From NCBI GenBank assembly GCA_024223125.1, contig JAAEOP010000644.1, positions 1-45,344 of the forward strand: DNA of 45,344 bases, written 5' to 3'. This DNA comes from Chloroflexota bacterium. GTDB taxonomy: Bacteria; Chloroflexota; Anaerolineae; Promineifilales; Promineifilaceae. This document shows, in pieces, positions 41,334 to 45,344 of the stretch. Position 1 is the first letter of the stretch. Every line of letters starts with the position of its first letter. The position numbers and the translations under genes were made by a program. Below the pieces are notes generated by a model that ran no database searches, had not been told where the DNA came from, and saw nothing but the letters and a program-made list of their open reading frames with translations.

Positions 41334-41700
41334 CAAATCTAGTGTGATGTGGGCAAAATCAACCTTAATCGTGTCGAAATAGTAATGTTCGATACCGGTG
41401 GTAGTCTCATGCGTGTTCAGGAATTTACGCTGACCGCCCACTTTGGCTAATGGCGCCGTTTCCAGCCAGACAAAATCAATCGTCTCCCAGTAAACCATAA
41501 GTGTTAACTTAAGCGAAGACCTCGCAGGTTTTAACGCAAAACCTCAGAGGGGCGTAGATCATTTTGGAAACCTGCGAGGTCTTAAGTTAACGACAATGCC
41601 CAGTAAACAATCACAGCCAAATCTGAATATCTGTCGGAAAGGCCGCGTGCTGGGGAACCGCCTAAAACAATCATCTTGATTTGCTCATACTGTCGTCCTC
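41334..41700 (-). pseudogene. Nucleotidyltransferase gene broken by two small elements
   Basis: The 5' part (41700-41599) encodes QIKMIVLGGSPARGLSDRYS and DLAVIVYW, the GS...RG.SD.YSD.. motif of a nucleotidyltransferase. At 41496-41598 an element interrupts it. The coding continues VYWETIDFVWLETAPLAKVGG, RKFLNTHETTTGIEHYYFDT and VDFAHITLD until MITE copy 2 cuts it off. Removing the element and one copy of CCCAGTAAAC joins the two parts in frame (VIVYWETID). The 3' part is absent. Confidence 0.72.
41496..41598. mobile_element. 103-bp element with 10-bp target duplication inside the nucleotidyltransferase
   Basis: CCCAGTAAAC occurs at 41486-41495 and 41599-41608. Between them CAT....GTTAACTTAAG on the left matches the reverse complement of the right end (CAT....GTTAACTTAAG), and GACCTCGCAGGTTT (from about 41518) pairs with AAACCTGCGAGGTC (41568-41581). 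The core is like that of the element at 25236-25317. Confidence 0.75.
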
Positions 41701-41701
41701 G

Positions 41702-42922
41702 CTAATATTCGTCCCAATGGCTCAACATGGGGCACATGTTGGGAAATAATACGCTGGCTAACTCGTCAGCTATGCCCGTGCAGGTCATTTCTTCTTGCCG
41801 TATGATTTCATCGGGTTCGTCTGAACCGATGAGCAGGCGAGCAATGGCAGGGCCGCCTTGAATGGTGTGTTGCTCTGCTGAATTGGTTGTGATTTGGATA
41901 CGGCCGTTCTCAAAACCAAACGTCGCTTCCTGATCGCCAGCATCCAATGTGAGATACCCTGTCCAGTTTGCTAAGTGGGATTGTTGCAGGCGGGTTTGTA
42001 GCAACGGCCGTAACTTCCCCAACACACCCATCAAATTAACCAATCGCACCTGCCAGCCATTATGGTAAAAATATCGATCTTCAACGAGGCACGCACCCCG
42101 ACGAATCTGTTGCAGGAATGGATGGTGATAGGGCAAAGTAAAGAAAGCGAGCGATTCATACGCCTCTTTGTTAAAGAGATCAGACAAAACTGCAAACCCT
42201 GTTTGTACCTCTCCAACTGCTTCTAAACATTGCAATGCTTTTTTGTCCTCTGTCGGTTTTACACGAACATATCCGGCCAATTTGCCCGCGTCATCAAACC
42301 AGCCATAAGCGCCCATATCTCCATTTTCTAACATGCGGTAGGTGGGGCGAACGGCCGTGCCACTATACCTTTTGTAAGCCTCATTGTACAAAGCAATGAT
42401 GTCGTCCATATGCGCCGGACCAAGCGGCTCGTAAACTGGTTGGATGTCAAAGCCAGGTATCTCTTCTGGTTTCAAGCGATAAGTAACGTAGTTCCAGGCG
42501 CGGACATAACCAAATTTTGCATAATGACGGCCGCGTAAAATGCTCAAGTCATACCCATTTTCGTCCATCGCCTGGAATGATTTGAGAGCGGCCGTTCGCA
42601 TCAGACCTTGTTTTCGGTATGGTTCTTGCGTGACAACCGCGCCGATGCCAGCCACCTTTAGTTGCACTGTTCCCAACCGCATCGGGTAGCCCCACACTCC
42701 CCAATGATGTACCAACTGATCCACATTCCAAATCAGCTGGGTTACATTCCAATCATAATGACAATTGCCAATATACTGCTGGCTGATCTCTGCTACATAT
42801 TGCCCATTGGCATAGGTATCAGACACAATTTGGGCAATCGCCATTAGATGTTTATCGGGATTCGCCGAACCAATCAGTAATGAAGCCGGGTCTACAACTC
42901 TGTTTGTTTTCATAATTTTCAA
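41702..42922 (-). CDS. Eis-like GNAT acetyltransferase
   Basis: This is a 406-residue protein of the enhanced-intracellular-survival (Eis)/Acetyltransf_9 type. It has an N-terminal GNAT domain with the acetyl-CoA loop VTQEPYRKQGLM and ILRGRHYAKFGYVRAWNY. A second GNAT-like domain and a C-terminal SCP2-like domain (TGYLTLDAGDQEATFGFENGRI, in part) follow. Relatives acetylate amines, aminoglycosides among them. The frame begins at TTG 42922, overlapping the previous stop; ATG 42913 (MKTNRV) is an alternative. It is translationally coupled to the FG-GAP lipoprotein gene. Confidence 0.82.
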   Translation of the reverse strand: MKIMKTNRVVDPASLLIGSANPDKHLMAIAQIVSDTYANGQYVAEISQQYIGNCHYDWNVTQLIWNVDQLVHHWGVWGYPMRLGTVQLKVAGIGAVVTQEPYRKQGLMRTAALKSFQAMDENGYDLSILRGRHYAKFGYVRAWNYVTYRLKPEEIPGFDIQPVYEPLGPAHMDDIIALYNEAYKRYSGTAVRPTYRMLENGDMGAYGWFDDAGKLAGYVRVKPTEDKKALQCLEAVGEVQTGFAVLSDLFNKEAYESLAFFTLPYHHPFLQQIRRGACLVEDRYFYHNGWQVRLVNLMGVLGKLRPLLQTRLQQSHLANWTGYLTLDAGDQEATFGFENGRIQITTNSAEQHTIQGGPAIARLLIGSDEPDEIIRQEEMTCTGIADELASVLFPNMCPMLSHWDEY

Positions 42923-44286
42923 TAAAAGGCCAAAAATCCCGGAGCGAATATTTCCGGTACATTCCTCGGCGGGGTCTGTCCCACATACGGAACTGCCGGA
43001 CTGGCGTTTGTCTCATTAAACCAATAATCTGGCCTGCTCTCATAGCTCCCCACCATGATGTCGAGATCACCATCCATATCCAGATCGCCAAGTGATGGAA
43101 TGGTGCTGTGTAAATTTTCATCCAACACCAACCCGCTATCGGTGAAGAACCCATGCCCATCATTAATAAGGATTTGATCGTACATCCATCCATTAGCGAT
43201 GAATATATCTAAATAGCCATCTCCATTGAGATCCCCTTGTATCGGATGAGCCATGTGTGTCAATTCTAAGCTCTGACCGCTATCCTCAAATGTACCATCA
43301 CCATTATTAAAAAGTACAATCGGGGGGTGTTGCTGGTCACGCTCCCCATTGGTAGTAAAAGCATCGAGATCGCCATCTTCATCAAAATCGCCCAGTAATA
43401 CCTTACGTTCCGCGATGTTTGCGTCCTGCATTTGCCATAATTCAGTAAATTCGCCTGTGCCATCATTGAGAAAGGTTTGATAGATTTTCTGGTTTTCATG
43501 ATCTTTTAGAAAAATATCAATGGATCCATCTGTGTTCAAATCTCCCCATCCAATCGTGCCTCGCATCAGTTCTGTCCTATCTACAAAATTCCCCTTCCCA
43601 TCATTCAAATAAATCATGTTTTTACCGGGGTAGTAGTAGACATGAATATCTACATCTCCATCATTTTCAATATCAATTAGATTGACTTCATTGCCGCTCA
43701 GTTCTTGATCGCCAAGGTCTTGCATCGAATCGGTAAAGTTGCCTGACCCATCGTTGAAATAAATTTTTGTAGGTTTGGGATTGCCATTAAAGGTGGCACA
43801 AACAATGACAGCATCCAAATCTCCATCTCCATCAAGGTCATCTAATCCCACTCCATGCCCCTGTGTGGTCAACTCTTGGGGTGTTTGTTCAAAATTACCC
43901 AGCCCATCATTAAGCCACACCCGAGATTTGTTAAAGCGCATATTGGCAAAAACCGCATCTAGGTCACCGTCACCGTCCAGGTCGCCAAGTCCAATGTTGT
44001 ATGTCGCTAAAGCGTGAAATTCTTGAGCCTTTTGGAGGATAATTCCCTCTTCTTTGACTTCAAGCGTTGGTGTTGAGGTGGGCGACGGCTCTGGAATTTG
44101 AGTGGAGGCTGTCGTTGGTTCGGGTATTTGAGTAGAGAATTTGGTCGGCTCAGAGGTTGGTTCAAACACGGCCGTTTCCATTGCCCCTCCTTCATTTTCC
44201 ACCACAGCCTCCCGGTCGGCGGCATTTCCACACGCCGCCAACATTATCACAGCCAAACAGACCAATACAATTTTCTTTCGGTTCAT
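42919..44286 (-). CDS. FG-GAP/VCBS-repeat lipoprotein
   Basis: This 455-residue lipoprotein has a signal peptide MNRKKIVLVCLAVIMLAAC (cysteine 19). A Pro/Thr/Ser-rich spacer (about 40-80, with repeated QIPEP units) follows. The rest is a beta-propeller of seven FG-GAP-like blades, each with a calcium-binding D.D.DGD.D loop (DLDGDGDLDAVF, DIENDGDVDIHV, DLNTDGSIDIFL, DFDEDGDLDAFT, DLNGDGYLDIFI and others). It should sit outside the membrane and bind Ca2+ and probably glycans or proteins. GAGGT lies eight bases before the ATG. It is the first gene of a two-gene unit with the acetyltransferase. Confidence 0.85.
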   Translation of the reverse strand: MNRKKIVLVCLAVIMLAACGNAADREAVVENEGGAMETAVFEPTSEPTKFSTQIPEPTTASTQIPEPSPTSTPTLEVKEEGIILQKAQEFHALATYNIGLGDLDGDGDLDAVFANMRFNKSRVWLNDGLGNFEQTPQELTTQGHGVGLDDLDGDGDLDAVIVCATFNGNPKPTKIYFNDGSGNFTDSMQDLGDQELSGNEVNLIDIENDGDVDIHVYYYPGKNMIYLNDGKGNFVDRTELMRGTIGWGDLNTDGSIDIFLKDHENQKIYQTFLNDGTGEFTELWQMQDANIAERKVLLGDFDEDGDLDAFTTNGERDQQHPPIVLFNNGDGTFEDSGQSLELTHMAHPIQGDLNGDGYLDIFIANGWMYDQILINDGHGFFTDSGLVLDENLHSTIPSLGDLDMDGDLDIMVGSYESRPDYWFNETNASPAVPYVGQTPPRNVPEIFAPGFLAFY

Positions 44287-44379
44287 CGTTTTCTACCTCA
44301 ACTCTTCAAGATACCAAGATACCTAATAAATGCACATCTCTAATACGAGGCGTTTACTCAAATTGATGATAAAACCAAC

Positions 44380-44472
44380 GTAACTATTCAGCTTCCAGAG
44401 GTGCGACGCACTTGCAAAGAGCAGCGGTATTGACATTACTCTGGGAAAAGTGCGTCGCACCTGTACAGTTAC
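44380..44472. mobile_element. MITE copy 3, diverged (93 bp, 8-bp target duplication)
   Basis: The ends are GTAACT...AGTTAC; the stem is AGGTGCGACGCACTT / AAGTGCGTCGCACCT, the same layout as copies 1 and 2 but with GACG/CGTC in place of CCGG. AAACCAAC flanks it exactly at 44372-44379 and 44473-44480. Confidence 0.82.
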
Positions 44473-44492
44473 AAACCAACACCCTATTCAAT

Positions 44493-45213
44493 TTATGACA
44501 ACAGACGTAAAAAGTGCCCAGTATGGCTGTCCGACACGGCCGTTACCTCCATTGGCGTCCCTTGTGCCACAATCATTCCCCCCGCATCCCCTCCTTCCGG
44601 GCCAAGATCGATGATCCAATCGGCCGTTTTGATCACATCCAGGTTATGTTCAATCACAATCACCGTATTGCCCGCCGCCACCAGACGGTGCAACAATTGC
44701 AGCAGCTTTTGGATGTCGGCAAAGTGCAGGCCAGTCATCGGCTCATCCAGAATGTAGAGAATGTTGCCGCTGGCGCGGCGTCCCAATTCTTTGGCTAACT
44801 TGATACGCTGTGCTTCGCCGCCGCTCAAAATGAGAGCGCTTTGGCCTAACTTAATATATCCCAACCCTACCTCAACCAACGTTTGCAGCAAACGGCGAAT
44901 CTTGGGCTGATCATCGAAAAACAGCAGCGCTTCCTGCACATCCATAGCCAACACATCAGCGACACTTTTGTCTTTGATCTGGATAGCAAGCGTTTGGGGG
45001 GTGAAACGACGACGGAAATTTGACATCAATCGCTTTGAGATTGTGCAGGCGGGCGCCTTTGAGCGTCAGCCAACCGCTGGCCAGACGAGGCGTTGTGCCA
45101 GATGACGCCATCACCTGTAACTCCCCGAACAGAAACCGTCCTGTCAAAGAATCAGGCTGCGCCATCACTTGCTCCGGTGTGCCAGCCGCCACCAATTTAC
45201 CCAGCAATTCCAA
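44493..45213 (-). pseudogene. uvrA: uvrA remnant (internal deletion, 5' truncated)
   Basis: Read leftward from 45213, the frame gives KLVAAGTPEQVMAQPDSLTG and [17 protein letters not shown], the linker and start of the second ATPase domain of UvrA. The Walker A region that should follow is missing. The next part ([62 protein letters not shown]) is in another frame (44493-45029) and reaches the normal UvrA end ([10 protein letters not shown]). About 300 codons are deleted and the whole N-terminal half is absent. UvrA normally has ~950 residues, so this copy cannot work in excision repair; another uvrA is expected elsewhere. Confidence 0.82.
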
Positions 45214-45259
45214 ATTTGAACAGATGTTGCGTCCCCCACACGGCCACGTTTGGGGCGAG

Positions 45260-45307
45260 ATGACCGGAATTACGGTTTTACGCGGGGCAAAGGTTTTGCC
45301 CGGTCAT
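45260..45307. repeat. Nested inverted repeat ATGACCGG...CCGGTCAT
   Basis: The outer arms are 45260-45267 and 45300-45307; within, GGGCAAA ggt TTTGCCC forms a second hairpin (45285-45301). It marks the 5' break of the uvrA remnant. 45214-45344 holds no gene I can support. Confidence 0.55.
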
Positions 45308-45344
45308 CCCGCTCCTACCCTAAATCGTATAATTGGCGCTAGTC

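Noticed and set aside
41247..41498. An intact 83-residue protein on the minus strand
   Set aside because: Its last ~28 residues are only the translation of MITE copy 2, and its start lies next to an element; it is part of a broken nucleotidyltransferase.

Overview
The window looks like a chromosomal segment of a Chloroflexota bacterium, probably an Anaerolineae-type filamentous lineage. This is inferred from gene content, not from a marker gene. The signs are: the C-terminal tail typical of large WD40/STAND proteins at the left edge; a RarA ATPase fused to a methyltransferase-like domain; a short YF-rich protein of a type I associate with this phylum; many GAF/histidine-kinase proteins; and a dense load of short palindromic repeats. 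No tRNA, rRNA or CRISPR array was seen.

Layout. 1-1000: decayed WD40-type gene tails around a Phd-VapC toxin-antitoxin remnant. 983-5040: a membrane protein, a cNMP-binding/bPH2 membrane protein and an APH(6)-like kinase. 5055-16485: a surface-glycan locus. It holds four enzymes matching the WbpB/E/D/I route to a UDP-2,3-diacetamido-2,3-dideoxy-uronic acid, a GT2 with C-terminal repeats, an FAD oxidoreductase, a deacetylase, a sulfotransferase, a flippase-like membrane protein and a GT-C-like protein, mostly joined by 4-base overlaps. 16675-18652: an HdeD-like protein, then a gene graveyard (STAND regulator and PQQ propeller pieces) and a response regulator. 18875-25931: asnS, a second flippase-like protein, a Nudix-like protein, a dead MntA-HepT pair, a GAF-GAF histidine kinase and small proteins. 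26063-32372: a lipoprotein, an AAA/DUF3226 deletion chimera, rarA, an M20 amidohydrolase and cofD. 32583-41216: two two-component pairs flanking lipoproteins, yqeB, an alpha/beta hydrolase and a yqeC-mocA fusion. 41239-45344: a nucleotidyltransferase broken by two small elements, an Eis-like acetyltransferase, an FG-GAP lipoprotein and a uvrA remnant.

The strongest unusual signals are repeats. (1) The palindrome ACGGCCGT occurs about 65-70 times where under one is expected, in genes and in at least one terminator, much like cyanobacterial HIP1. (2) A 93-95 bp MITE family with GTAA...TTAC ends has 8-bp target duplications around two of three copies, the signature of IS66-type transposition. 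(3) Two further short elements carry an 8-bp and a 10-bp target duplication. One sits in a TAATG stop/start overlap. The other, when removed with one duplicate copy, restores a nucleotidyltransferase reading frame. (4) GATTGGAGATT-like and similar repeats have been taken into coding frames (rarA, cofD, yqeC-mocA). Together with two dead toxin-antitoxin modules and several deletion chimeras, this shows a chromosome strongly shaped by small non-autonomous elements.
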